Positions 1 to 7,953 of a stretch of DNA of 64,000 nt are shown here, piece by piece. The DNA is from a candidate division Zixibacteria bacterium SM23_81 (GTDB taxonomy: Bacteria > SM23-81). The notes beneath the pieces are model-generated. The model saw only the letters and a program-made list of their open reading frames with translations, was not told the origin of the DNA and made no database searches. A program made the position numbers and the translations under genes. Where the stretch lies: the NCBI GenBank assembly GCA_001304015.1, contig LJUY01000011.1, positions 26,652 through 90,651 on the forward strand. Reading direction: 5' to 3'. Position 1 is the first letter of the stretch. Each line of letters opens with the position of its first letter.

Positions 1-1101
1 CTGGATCTCTGAGGTGCCCTCGCCGATCTCGCAGAGTCGGACATCCCGATAGTACCGCTCCAAGGGAAAATTTTCCATGTAGCCCCGGCCACCGAAAATC
101 TGCATGGCCTGGTGGGTCACCAGGAAGCCCACTTCGGAAGCGTACAGCTTGGCCATGGCCGACTCTTTGGTGAACTTTTGTCCCCCATCCTTTAGCCTTG
201 CAGCCAGGTAGATAAGCTGCCGAGCCGCCTCCACCTGGGTGGCCATGTCGGCTAATTTCCACTGGATGGCCTGAAACTGGCCGATAGGCCGTCCAAATTG
301 CACCCGCTCCTTGGCCCGTTCGATGCTCTTATCCAGAGCCCCCTGAGCGATGCCCAGAGCCATGGCTCCGATGCTGATCCTGCCCCCGTCTAGAGTGATC
401 ATGAACTGCTTAAATCCCTCTCCCTCTCTGCCCAGGAGATTCTCTTTAGGCACGCGCAGATCCTGGAAAAAAAGCTCGGCAGTATCGGCGCCCCGCAACC
501 CCAACTTGTTCTCCTTCTTCCCCACCGAAAGTCCCGGCATCCCCTTTTCCAGAATAAATGAGCTGATGCCTTTCGTCCTCGGCTCTGATCCGGTCCTGGC
601 CGTGATGACGAAGGTCTCGGCGACGCTGGCATTGGTGATGAAACACTTGGAGCCTTCGATGACGTAAGAATCACCATCCAAGACGGCTGTGGTCTTGGTG
701 GCCCCAGCATCTGATCCCGCCTCCGGTTCCGTCAAACCGAAGGCACCAAGCGATGTGCCTCGAGCAAGGGGGGGGACATATTTTTTCTTCTGATCCTCCG
801 TTCCAAACAGAAGGATTGGCGCGATGGCCAAGGAGTTGTGGGCGGCCACGGTGATCCCAGTGGAGCCGCAGGCCCGGGAGATCTCTTCCACGGCGATGGC
901 ATAGCTGACAGTGTCCAACCCCAGGCCCCCATATTCCGGGGGATAGTTGACGCCCATGATGCCCATGGCAGCCAGCTTGCGAATAACATTCCAGGGGAAT
1001 TCTCCCTTTTGATCGATCTCAGCGGCTATGGGTTCGAGCTCCCGGAGGACAAAATCGCGCATTCTCTGACGGAAAGTGACCTGTTCCGATGTCAGATTCA
1101 C
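1..1101 (-). CDS. Acyl-CoA dehydrogenase, C-terminus cut by window edge
   Basis: This is an FAD-dependent acyl-CoA dehydrogenase, which introduces the alpha-beta double bond into an acyl-CoA and passes electrons to ETF. The reading frame is open from a GTG at 1101 to base 1, giving 367 codons without a stop; the last visible residues (YRDVRLCEIGEGTSEIQ) are the family's C-terminal signature with the EGTSE segment, so only the last few residues are missing. The GTG start is chosen because AGGGGAG sits 7 bases upstream and the protein then opens with the expected helix (VNLTSEQVTFRQRMRDF). It lies 50 bases downstream of a second acyl-CoA dehydrogenase and closes a run of thiolase, hydroxyacyl-CoA dehydrogenase and dehydrogenase genes that reads as one operon. 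The acyl chain specificity (butyryl, isovaleryl or other) cannot be decided from sequence alone. Confidence 0.93.
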   Translation of the reverse strand, partial: MNLTSEQVTFRQRMRDFVLRELEPIAAEIDQKGEFPWNVIRKLAAMGIMGVNYPPEYGGLGLDTVSYAIAVEEISRACGSTGITVAAHNSLAIAPILLFGTEDQKKKYVPPLARGTSLGAFGLTEPEAGSDAGATKTTAVLDGDSYVIEGSKCFITNASVAETFVITARTGSEPRTKGISSFILEKGMPGLSVGKKENKLGLRGADTAELFFQDLRVPKENLLGREGEGFKQFMITLDGGRISIGAMALGIAQGALDKSIERAKERVQFGRPIGQFQAIQWKLADMATQVEAARQLIYLAARLKDGGQKFTKESAMAKLYASEVGFLVTHQAMQIFGGRGYMENFPLERYYRDVRLCEIGEGTSEIQ

Positions 1102-1151
1102 CCTGAATCTCCCCTCATGTTAAAGGAACTAAGGCCCCAGAGCAGGCACCA

Positions 1152-2291
1152 TCACCGCAGCAATCCTCTGGCGATGACCATCCTCTGCGCCTCTGAAGTT
1201 CCCTCGTAGATCTCGGTCAGCCGCGCATCTCGGAAATACCGCTCCACGGCATAATCCTTCATATACCCATACCCACCGTGGATTTGAAGGGCTTTTGTGC
1301 ATACCCAGGTGGCCGTTTCCGAGGCGAAGAGCTTAGCCATGGAGGCCTCAGTGCTGAATCTAACCCCCTGCTCTTTAATGTGGGCGGCGCGATGGGTGAG
1401 CAGACGAGCAGCCTCGATCCGGGTGGCCATATCGGCCAACATGAACTGGATGGCCTGAAATTGGCAGATGGGACGGCCGAACTGCTGCCGTTGCTTGGAG
1501 TACTGGACCGCCTCGTCAAAAGCCGCCTGGGCGATGCCCACGGCCTGGGCGGCGATGCTGATCCGTCCTGAATCCAGGGCCGTAAAGGCAATCTTTAGAC
1601 CCTGCCCCTCCTCCCCGATGCGGTTTTCCTTGGGCACCCGGCAATTCTCGAAGACCAATTCGCTGACGTTCGCTGCCCGCATGCCCATCTTCTTCTCCCG
1701 GGAGCCCACGGAGAAACCGGGGTTACCCTTTTCCACTACAAGACAGCAAAGCCCCTTGGCCTTGAGCTCTTTGTTGGTAGATGCGAACAACAGGACCGTC
1801 CCGGCTAGACCGCCGTTGGTGATAAAGGTCTTAGTCCCGTTGACCACGTAATGGTCTCCGTCCAACACGGCAGTGGTTTGGACGTTGCCAGCATCCGTCC
1901 CAGCCTCCGGCTCGGTGAGGGCGTAGGATCCTATCTTCTCTCCTTTGGCCAGGGGGGGCAGAAATTTTTTCTTCTGCTCGTCGCTGGCGAACTCGGTGAA
2001 TATGCCACAAACCAAAGAGTTATTCACGGCCACGGTCACGGCGGTGGAGGCATCGGCCCTGGCGATCTCCTCGATGGCCACCGCATAACTCACCGCGTCC
2101 AGACCAGCGCCTCCCAGATCCTCAGGCACCATCATCCCCATGAACCCGAGAGAGCCCAGCTCTTGGAGGATCTCTGGCGGAATTTCCTCATCCTCCTCGA
2201 ATTTCGCCGCTTGTGGTTTCAACTGCTCCTGAGCGAATTTGGCAGCCAGCTCTTTGATCATCTGCTGGTCTTCGGTCAGGTCTACGTTCAT
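1152..2291 (-). CDS. Acyl-CoA dehydrogenase (short/branched chain type)
   Basis: A complete acyl-CoA dehydrogenase of 379 residues, the normal family length. The N-terminal helical domain, the middle beta domain (YALTEPEAGTDAG, KTFITNG) and the C-terminal helical domain (QIHGGYGYMKDY, then IYEGTSEAQR) are all visible; the glutamate of YEGTSE is the position of the catalytic base in short- and medium-chain enzymes, which argues against isovaleryl-CoA dehydrogenase, whose base lies elsewhere. The start is the ATG at 2291, because GGGAGGA lies five bases upstream; the longer open frame up to 2471 overlaps the upstream gene and has no such site. It follows the hydroxyacyl-CoA dehydrogenase by 37 bases and precedes the paralogous dehydrogenase by 50 bases, so the two are probably co-transcribed and act in the same fatty-acid or branched-chain route. 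Confidence 0.95.
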   Translation of the reverse strand: MNVDLTEDQQMIKELAAKFAQEQLKPQAAKFEEDEEIPPEILQELGSLGFMGMMVPEDLGGAGLDAVSYAVAIEEIARADASTAVTVAVNNSLVCGIFTEFASDEQKKKFLPPLAKGEKIGSYALTEPEAGTDAGNVQTTAVLDGDHYVVNGTKTFITNGGLAGTVLLFASTNKELKAKGLCCLVVEKGNPGFSVGSREKKMGMRAANVSELVFENCRVPKENRIGEEGQGLKIAFTALDSGRISIAAQAVGIAQAAFDEAVQYSKQRQQFGRPICQFQAIQFMLADMATRIEAARLLTHRAAHIKEQGVRFSTEASMAKLFASETATWVCTKALQIHGGYGYMKDYAVERYFRDARLTEIYEGTSEAQRMVIARGLLR

Positions 2292-2328
2292 ATTTCCTCC
2301 CTTGTGGGATGCCACCGAATGGATCCCA

Positions 2329-3180
2329 TCACTCGTAATCGTAGAATCCCTTTCCAGTCTTTCTTCCCAGATATCCGGCCTGAACCATCTTGCGCAACAG
2401 ATTACAGGGACGGTATTTAGAGTCGCAGAACCCTTCGTACAGCACCTCCATAATGGCCAGGCAGACATCAAGTCCGATGAGGTCAGCCAGAGCGAGCGGC
2501 CCCATGGGATGGTTCATCCCCAACTTCATCACCGTGTCGATGTCTTCCTTAGAGGCCACGCCCTCCATGAGGGTAAAGGCTGCCTCGTTGATCATGGGCA
2601 TCAGGATGCGGTTGGCCACAAAGCCCGGAAAATCACTGACCGCTACGGGCGTCTTGCCCAGTTTCTCCGTTAGCTCTTCGATGGTCTGGAAGGTCTCGTC
2701 GCTGGTGGCCAGCCCTCGTATCAGCTCCACCAATTTCATCACGGGAACGGGGTTCATGAAGTGCATGCCGATGACTTTTTCCGGCCGCTTGGTGACAGCA
2801 GCCAGCTCGGTGATGGACAGCGACGACGTATTGCTGGCCAGAATGGTCTCTGGAGGACAGAGTCCATCCAGCTGGGCAAACAGCTTTTTCTTCAGATCAA
2901 GATCTTCTGTGGCGGCCTCCACCACAACCTGCGAGCCCTTAACCGCCTCAATATCGGCACTGGTCTCTATGCGAGCGAGAGCCTTCTCCATATCATCGGC
3001 GCCGATGATCTCCTTTTTAACCTGCCGTTCCATGTTCTTCTTGACGACGGTCATGGCCCTATCTAAGACTTCCTGAGTCACGTCGGTCAGGATCACATCG
3101 TGCCCCGAGAGGGCACAGACGTGAGCGATGCCGTTTCCCATGGTTCCAGCGCCGACGATGCCGATCCGGGAGATGGTCAT
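2329..3180 (-). CDS. hbd: 3-hydroxybutyryl-CoA dehydrogenase
   Basis: An NAD(P)-dependent 3-hydroxyacyl-CoA dehydrogenase of 283 residues, the usual size of the stand-alone (Hbd/PaaH) enzyme, which interconverts 3-hydroxyacyl-CoA and acetoacyl-CoA. The N-terminal Rossmann motif is clear (GIVGAGTMGNGIA), as are the SNTSSLSIT loop, the catalytic-histidine region MHFMNPVPVMKLVE and the C-terminal helical domain ending GRKTGKGFYDY. The ATG at 3180 is preceded by AAGGAGGAAGG at good spacing; the longer frame to 3249 reads through a repeat array and is rejected. It is placed between a thiolase and an acyl-CoA dehydrogenase, which gives three consecutive steps of beta-oxidation (or butyrate formation in reverse). 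No enoyl-CoA hydratase is adjacent; the nearest crotonase-family gene, at 11.8-12.6 kb, looks like a methylglutaconyl-CoA hydratase. Confidence 0.94.
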   Translation of the reverse strand: MTISRIGIVGAGTMGNGIAHVCALSGHDVILTDVTQEVLDRAMTVVKKNMERQVKKEIIGADDMEKALARIETSADIEAVKGSQVVVEAATEDLDLKKKLFAQLDGLCPPETILASNTSSLSITELAAVTKRPEKVIGMHFMNPVPVMKLVELIRGLATSDETFQTIEELTEKLGKTPVAVSDFPGFVANRILMPMINEAAFTLMEGVASKEDIDTVMKLGMNHPMGPLALADLIGLDVCLAIMEVLYEGFCDSKYRPCNLLRKMVQAGYLGRKTGKGFYDYE

Positions 3181-3205
3181 TGTCCTTCCTCCTTGAAAAG
3201 CCGTT

Positions 3206-3323
3206 AATCGTGGATCGTTAATCGTGAATCGTGAAAACCATAATTGCAATTGGCAATGGCAGTAGCAATAAAAGAGTGTAAGCTACTACTGCCGACTATT
3301 TTCTTATTGCCATTGCCATTTTC
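3206..3323. repeat. Heptamer array plus hexamer inverted repeat in spacer
   Basis: The spacer between the thiolase and the hydroxyacyl-CoA dehydrogenase holds four consecutive 7-base units (AATCGTG, GATCGTT, AATCGTG, AATCGTG at 3206-3233). Next to them are 6-base units related to GGCAAT (3246-3269) and their complement ATTGCC (3306-3323). GGCAATGGCA at 3252-3261 and TGCCATTGCC at 3308-3317 form a perfect 10-base inverted repeat, so a hairpin is possible between the two genes. The same motif families recur at four other spacers in the window. Confidence 0.85.
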
Positions 3324-3331
3324 ATTTGTCT

Positions 3332-4525
3332 CTAAAGTAGCTCCACACACATGGCCACGGCGTTTCCACCGCCAAGACACAGAGTGGCCAGGCCGACCTT
3401 CTTGCTCCGGTCGGCCAGGGCGTACAGCAGGGTCACCAACACACGGGTGCCGCTGGCCCCGATGGGATGACCCAAGGCGATGGCTCCACCATTGACGTTG
3501 ACGCGATCCCAATCCCATCCCAGCTCTTTTCCATCGGCCAGGGCCTGGGCACTGAAGGCCTCATTGGCCTCGATGAGGTCGAAATCGCCGATGGTCATCT
3601 TCAGCTTGGCCATTAACTTCTTTACCGCCACTACCGGTGAATAAAACAGCCACTTGGGCTCGGTGCCGCCGGTGGCGTAACCCCGGATGATGGCCATTGG
3701 CTTGACGCCCAGCTTTTCGGCCTTCTCCCTGGCCATGACCACCACCGCCGCCGCTCCGTCGCTGAGGCCCGGTGAGTTTCCGGCGGTTAACATGCCGTCT
3801 TTCTTGAAGGCCGGCCGCAGCTTGCCTAACCGCTCTAACTTCGTGTTGGCCCGGGGGGTCTCATCGGTGTCGAAAATGATCGGCTCCCCTTTCCTCTGGG
3901 GGATCTCCACGGAGAGGATCTCCTCCTTGAACTTGCCCCCCTCAATGGCTTTGACAGCCTTCATCTGGCTATCGTAGGCATATCGATCCAGCTCCTCCCG
4001 GGTAAGCTTACTCTTCTCGGCGGTCAGCTCCGCCGCCATCCCCATGTGAAAGTCGTTGAAGGAATCCCACAAGCCGTCCAATATCATGCCATCCTTCAAC
4101 TTCTGATCCCCGAACTTGAATCCCTTTCTGGCACCATGCAGTACATAGGGGGCGTTGCTCATGCTCTCCATCCCTCCAGCCACGATCACGTCCAGATCGC
4201 CCAGCCGAATGGCTTGCGCGGCAAGCTCCACGGCCTTCAGGCCAGACCCGCAGACTTTGTTGATGGTCATGGCGCCCGCCTCTGGGGGAATGCCGCCACC
4301 AATGGCCGCCTGCCGTCCAGGGGCTTGGCCGCAACCACCCTGCAACACCTGGCCCATGATTACCTCTTGTACCTCTTTAGGATCGATGCTGGCCCTGTTG
4401 ACAGCCTCATTGATGACCATGGCGCCCAGTTGCGGGGCGGTGAAAGATGAAAGGGAGCCCAGGAAATTTCCGGTGGGCGTCCTGACGGCGCTGATGATGA
4501 CAGCGTCTCGCGGCTTTGTGTCCAT
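3332..4525 (-). CDS. Acetyl-CoA C-acetyltransferase (thiolase)
   Basis: A biosynthetic/degradative thiolase II of 397 residues that condenses two acetyl-CoA or cleaves acetoacetyl-CoA. All catalytic elements are present: the nucleophilic cysteine in INKVCGSGLKA (about residue 90), the NEAFSAQ loop, the histidine in ALGHPIGASGTR and the second cysteine in TLCLGGGNAVAM near the C-terminus. The ATG at 4525 follows GTAGGAGGTATGCA on the coding strand. It opens the operon-like run thiolase, hydroxyacyl-CoA dehydrogenase, acyl-CoA dehydrogenase, acyl-CoA dehydrogenase; the 151-base spacer behind it carries a hairpin-forming repeat. A second, distantly related thiolase of the SCP-x type lies at 20.1 kb. 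Confidence 0.96.
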   Translation of the reverse strand: MDTKPRDAVIISAVRTPTGNFLGSLSSFTAPQLGAMVINEAVNRASIDPKEVQEVIMGQVLQGGCGQAPGRQAAIGGGIPPEAGAMTINKVCGSGLKAVELAAQAIRLGDLDVIVAGGMESMSNAPYVLHGARKGFKFGDQKLKDGMILDGLWDSFNDFHMGMAAELTAEKSKLTREELDRYAYDSQMKAVKAIEGGKFKEEILSVEIPQRKGEPIIFDTDETPRANTKLERLGKLRPAFKKDGMLTAGNSPGLSDGAAAVVVMAREKAEKLGVKPMAIIRGYATGGTEPKWLFYSPVVAVKKLMAKLKMTIGDFDLIEANEAFSAQALADGKELGWDWDRVNVNGGAIALGHPIGASGTRVLVTLLYALADRSKKVGLATLCLGGGNAVAMCVELL

Positions 4526-4718
4526 TGCATACCTCCTACCAGAAAGTGAATCTTTTCACAATCGACAATATACTAAAACAACAACTTCCTTCATAGAAGA
4601 AAATTTGCGTTGGCTATACCCGCCTTTGAATGATTCCCCTGAATCTCCTCAGTTCTTTCCTGGGTGTATCTCGTTCAAATTCATTCTTGAAATGGAGCCC
4701 GACCCTCTGGTTCTGTCC

Positions 4719-5567
4719 TCATTTTTCTGGAGATTGTTCAGCAGCCAATTGCTGGACCAAATGGGTGACCAACTTTGCGGAATTGCGAGCCGCTATTTTG
4801 TAGAATTCTCTGTAATCTTGCTCGGCATCTTCATCAGATGTATCGCTGAGAGAACGAACTATAAGACATGAAACACCCTGCTGCCAACATATTTGAGCGA
4901 TGGCTGCCCCCTCCATCTCTACTGCGTCAGCCTGAAAACTTTCGCGTAACTCGATTTTCTTGGGAGAGGAGGAAACAAACACATCCCCCGTCACAATGAT
5001 CCCCCTGATGACTTTGGGAAGCCTGCTAATTCCGCTGGTCTCTATCTTCTCAAATTGAACTTTTTTGTTCGCTGTCTCTGCCAGGGTTAAAAGCCGAGCG
5101 TCTGCGGCGAAGAAAACTGGATTTCTCTCTCCAGTTATCGGATTGCGCACTCCCCAATTCTGGAGCCCATCCGTAGTAATGCTGCCCAGATCATGCTGCG
5201 CCGTCTTCGCAGCGATGACGATATCTCCAGGGAGCAAATCGGGATTTATCCCGCCGGCTATTCCTGTAAATATCACTTCGCTCGGTTTAAAGTGCTCGAT
5301 AAGGAGAGTCGTAACCATGGCGGCATTCACCTTGCCCGCTCCGGTTCGGGCCAGAACGATTTGCCGACCTTTTATCTCGCCGGATATGAACTGTATTCCC
5401 TCAATGTACTGTTCCCTGGCATTGGTGACCTGGCCCTCAAGCAACATGATCTCCTCAGTTAACGCCCCCAGTATTCCAGTGACAGGCCCCTCTTCCGCGA
5501 AACACAGGTCACCGACCAATAGGAAAAAAGAGAGGCATATCGTTACTATGAACTTTATGCACTGCAT
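4719..5567 (-). CDS. Exported MTA/SAH nucleosidase-like protein
   Basis: A purine-nucleoside phosphorylase/uridine phosphorylase superfamily protein closest to 5'-methylthioadenosine/S-adenosylhomocysteine nucleosidase, which releases adenine from its substrates. Family marks are GILGALTEEI at the mature N-terminus, FTGIAGGINPDLLPGDIVIA, VEMEGAAIAQIC (ribose-binding Met-Glu) and the late aspartate in SLSDTSDED. The first 24 residues are a classical signal peptide (positive N-region, CLSFFLLVGDLCFA, cleavage before EEG), so the enzyme should act in the periplasm or outside. The usual enzyme is cytoplasmic and about 230 residues; the extra length here is almost all the signal. AAGGAT lies just upstream of the ATG at 5567. 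It is separated from its neighbours by long spacers and is probably an independent unit; a role in salvage of external nucleosides is inference. Confidence 0.85.
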   Translation of the reverse strand: MQCIKFIVTICLSFFLLVGDLCFAEEGPVTGILGALTEEIMLLEGQVTNAREQYIEGIQFISGEIKGRQIVLARTGAGKVNAAMVTTLLIEHFKPSEVIFTGIAGGINPDLLPGDIVIAAKTAQHDLGSITTDGLQNWGVRNPITGERNPVFFAADARLLTLAETANKKVQFEKIETSGISRLPKVIRGIIVTGDVFVSSSPKKIELRESFQADAVEMEGAAIAQICWQQGVSCLIVRSLSDTSDEDAEQDYREFYKIAARNSAKLVTHLVQQLAAEQSPEK

Positions 5568-5627
5568 GATCCTTCAGCATCCCTCTCGAAGACCGTGGAT
5601 GGTTTATCGGCTTCGAAGCTCGTTACG

Positions 5628-5820
5628 TGAATCGTGATTCGTGAATCGTAAGTCGTTTTAAGAAAGGATCTTAAGATTTAGGACCCCACCTCCGCTTCAA
5701 AAATAGCACATCTAGATTTCTCACGGTATTTCCCAAATCCTGACTGGGCTGAGTAGGAAAAGGCAAATCTCCAATCGCCAATTTTCAATTTTCAAGCTTT
5801 TTGCATCGAGTCTCGGATTT
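5628..5820. repeat. Seven-base-period arrays, two families
   Basis: The spacer between the biotin carrier gene and the nucleosidase gene holds two arrays with a period of seven bases. The first has TGAATCG, TGATTCG, TGAATCG and TAAGTCG in register at 5628-5655, next to a TTCGAAGCTCGT segment that is also found at 27.1 and 49.1 kb. The second, of different sequence, has CTCCAAT, CGCCAAT, TTTCAAT and TTTCAAG at 5769-5796, followed by CGAGTCT and CGGATTT at 5807-5820. Confidence 0.82.
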
Positions 5821-5837
5821 CCACGAATCGCAAGTAT

Positions 5838-6362
5838 CTACTCCTCCAATTCCAGCTCCACGATGGGCTGTCCCGCGTCCACCAAATCTCCCGGGCTGGC
5901 GCAAATCTTCCTCACACGGGCCCGCCGTGGCGACTTGAGCTCGTTCTCCATCTTCATGGCCTCAACGATGGCCAGGGTCTGGCTTCGTTCCACGATCTCT
6001 CCCTGGAGAACATGAATCTTGACCACCTGGCCGGGCATGGGAGATACGACCGCAGAGGCAGCAGGAGCGGATTGCATTTGAAGGAAGGCCTGATCCTTTG
6101 GCAATTCCCGGACTTCCTCTACACGAAACTGCTTTCCATCGATGGAGATGTATCTGAATTCTCTATCCCTGGCCAGATAGACTGTCAAGGAGCGATTTCC
6201 TAATTTTAGAGAGAGGCAGTTATCCGATATAGGCCACGCGTCAGCCTCCAACTGCCGCCCACCCATCTGCACGCGCCAGCGACCTGACTCACAGGCTAAT
6301 GATACCCGGTGAACCTTTCCCTCGATGCTGAACTGAAACGATCTGCCCGCAGTTTTTGCCAT
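5838..6362 (-). CDS. Biotin carboxyl carrier protein of acyl-CoA carboxylase
   Basis: A 174-residue biotin carrier whose C-terminal 75 residues form the biotinyl domain: SPMPGQVVKIHV, then EAMKMENE with the biotinylated lysine, then AGQPIVELE. The N-terminal hundred residues are beta-rich and resemble the BT-like linker domain found between biotin carboxylase and carrier in methylcrotonyl- and propionyl-CoA carboxylase alpha chains. It sits directly downstream of the biotin carboxylase gene, so the usual fused alpha chain is here split in two. The ATG at 6362 is preferred, with AAAGGCG about ten bases upstream; an in-frame TTG at 6380 is the only other choice. Its carboxyltransferase partner is most likely the gene at 16759-18366. 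The gene ends just before a long repeat-bearing spacer. Confidence 0.9.
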   Translation of the reverse strand: MAKTAGRSFQFSIEGKVHRVSLACESGRWRVQMGGRQLEADAWPISDNCLSLKLGNRSLTVYLARDREFRYISIDGKQFRVEEVRELPKDQAFLQMQSAPAASAVVSPMPGQVVKIHVLQGEIVERSQTLAIVEAMKMENELKSPRRARVRKICASPGDLVDAGQPIVELELEE

Positions 6363-6428
6363 GGTGTGTTCGCCTTTCAAAGTTCAGGGCTCTAAGGGTA
6401 TAAAGCCTCTCCTACAGGGCCTCTACCC

Positions 6429-7934
6429 CTAAAGCCCCCCAATCCTCCACCCACCTCCCATCTGCCAAGGGCTAATTTTTCTCTCCCTGACGGGTAAGCC
6501 TTCCTTCTGAGCCCGGCTTTTCCCCTGAGCATCCACAGCCGCGCCAAGAAGAATGGCCTCTAAGAGGTCTTGGTCCAGCTCCTGTTTCCATGGCAGCATG
6601 TATTTTTCTAAAAAATCGGTGCGGGTGTTGCCGGCCACGAATTCCGGTTGGGAGACGATGTCCTGCAGGAAACCGACACTGGTTTGAATTCCCAGGATGA
6701 CCATCTCCTGGAGAGCGGAGAGCATTCTGCGGCGCGCTTCCTCTCGATCTATACCCCAGGCAATCACTTTCGACAGAATGGGATCGTAGTGAACGGGCAC
6801 CTGGCATCCCGAGTATATGCCGCAATCATGCCTTACTCCAGGGCCTCCAGGTTCGCGCAAGAAGAGCACCCGGCCGGAGGAAGGCATGAAACCATTGGTC
6901 GGGTCCTCTGCGTAAATACGGCATTCGATAGCATGACCAAACCGGTTCACATCCCTTTGCTGAAAGTTCAGTTTTCGGCCCGAGGCGATGAAAATTTGCT
7001 GTTTGACCAGGTCTACCCCTGTGGTCAGCTCGGTCACTGGGTGCTCCACCTGAAGTCTGGCGTTTACTTCTAAGAAGTAAAAATGGCCTTCGTCGTCCAT
7101 AAGAAATTCCACTGTCCCAGCGTTGGTGTACCTGGCAGTTTTTATGACAGCTATGGCGGCCTCTCCCATCTCGGCCCGGAGAGCATCGTCCAATGCCACC
7201 GAGGGTGCTTCCTCGACGATCTTCTGATGCCTGCGCTGAATGGAGCACTCGCGCTCGAAGAGGTGGACCACGTTGCCCTCTTTGTCAGCTAACATCTGAA
7301 ACTCAATATGCCGCGGCGCTGGAAGGTATTTCTCCAAATAGACGGATTCATCTCCAAAAGCCCCCTTGGCCTCGCGCTTGCCGGCCTCCACGGCCTGGGC
7401 CAGCTCCTCAGGGCAGGCGATCACTCTCATTCCTTTACCACCGCCTCCCGCTGACGCTTTGAGCAGAACGGGATAACCGATCTGTTCCGCCTCGGCCAAA
7501 AAATGACCTATGTCCGACCCTTTTTCTTTCATCCCGGGGATGATCGGGATGCCCGCCCGGCTCATGGTCACCCGAGAGGCCACCTTATCTCCGACCAACG
7601 CCAGGGCGCGGGAGTCCGGTCCGATGAAGATCACGTTCTCCTTCTCACACCGTCTGGCGAAATCGGCGTTCTCGGCCAAAAAACCATAGCCGGGATGGAT
7701 GGCCTGGGCTTTGGATTTCCTGGCGACGGCCAAGATGGCATCCATGTTCAGGTAGCTCTCCAAAGGAGCTGGGGGACCAACACACAGGGCTTCATCGGCC
7801 ATCTGGACGTGCAAGGACTCCCTGTCCACCTCAGAATAGATGGCCACGGTGGAGATGCCCAGCTCTCGACAGGCTCTAATTACCCTCACGGCGATCTCGC
7901 CCCGATTTGCGACTAGCACTTTTTTCAGTTTCAT
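6429..7934 (-). CDS. Biotin carboxylase subunit of acyl-CoA carboxylase
   Basis: An ATP-grasp biotin carboxylase of 501 residues that carboxylates biotin using bicarbonate and ATP. The N-terminal domain (KVLVANRGEIAVRVIRA), the glycine-rich ATP loop (KASAGGGGKGMRV), the ERECSIQRRHQK strand and the catalytic FLEVNARLQVEHPVTE segment are all intact. Length and end point match the free AccC or the N-terminal half of methylcrotonyl/propionyl-CoA carboxylase alpha; about 50 extra residues at the C-terminus (from VDAQGKSRAQ on) may be a vestige of the linker. The gene follows the HEAT-repeat gene by 19 bases and precedes the carrier gene. Together with a methylcrotonyl-type beta chain and LiuC nearby, a role in leucine breakdown is likelier than fatty-acid synthesis, but a propionyl-CoA enzyme cannot be excluded. 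Confidence 0.93.
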   Translation of the reverse strand: MKLKKVLVANRGEIAVRVIRACRELGISTVAIYSEVDRESLHVQMADEALCVGPPAPLESYLNMDAILAVARKSKAQAIHPGYGFLAENADFARRCEKENVIFIGPDSRALALVGDKVASRVTMSRAGIPIIPGMKEKGSDIGHFLAEAEQIGYPVLLKASAGGGGKGMRVIACPEELAQAVEAGKREAKGAFGDESVYLEKYLPAPRHIEFQMLADKEGNVVHLFERECSIQRRHQKIVEEAPSVALDDALRAEMGEAAIAVIKTARYTNAGTVEFLMDDEGHFYFLEVNARLQVEHPVTELTTGVDLVKQQIFIASGRKLNFQQRDVNRFGHAIECRIYAEDPTNGFMPSSGRVLFLREPGGPGVRHDCGIYSGCQVPVHYDPILSKVIAWGIDREEARRRMLSALQEMVILGIQTSVGFLQDIVSQPEFVAGNTRTDFLEKYMLPWKQELDQDLLEAILLGAAVDAQGKSRAQKEGLPVRERKISPWQMGGGWRIGGL

Positions 7935-7953
7935 GGCTCTCGCCCGGAAAGGA

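Noticed and set aside
4155..4871. 238-codon plus-strand open frame
   Set aside because: It runs opposite to the thiolase and the nucleosidase and shows no family motif; no ribosome site is present.
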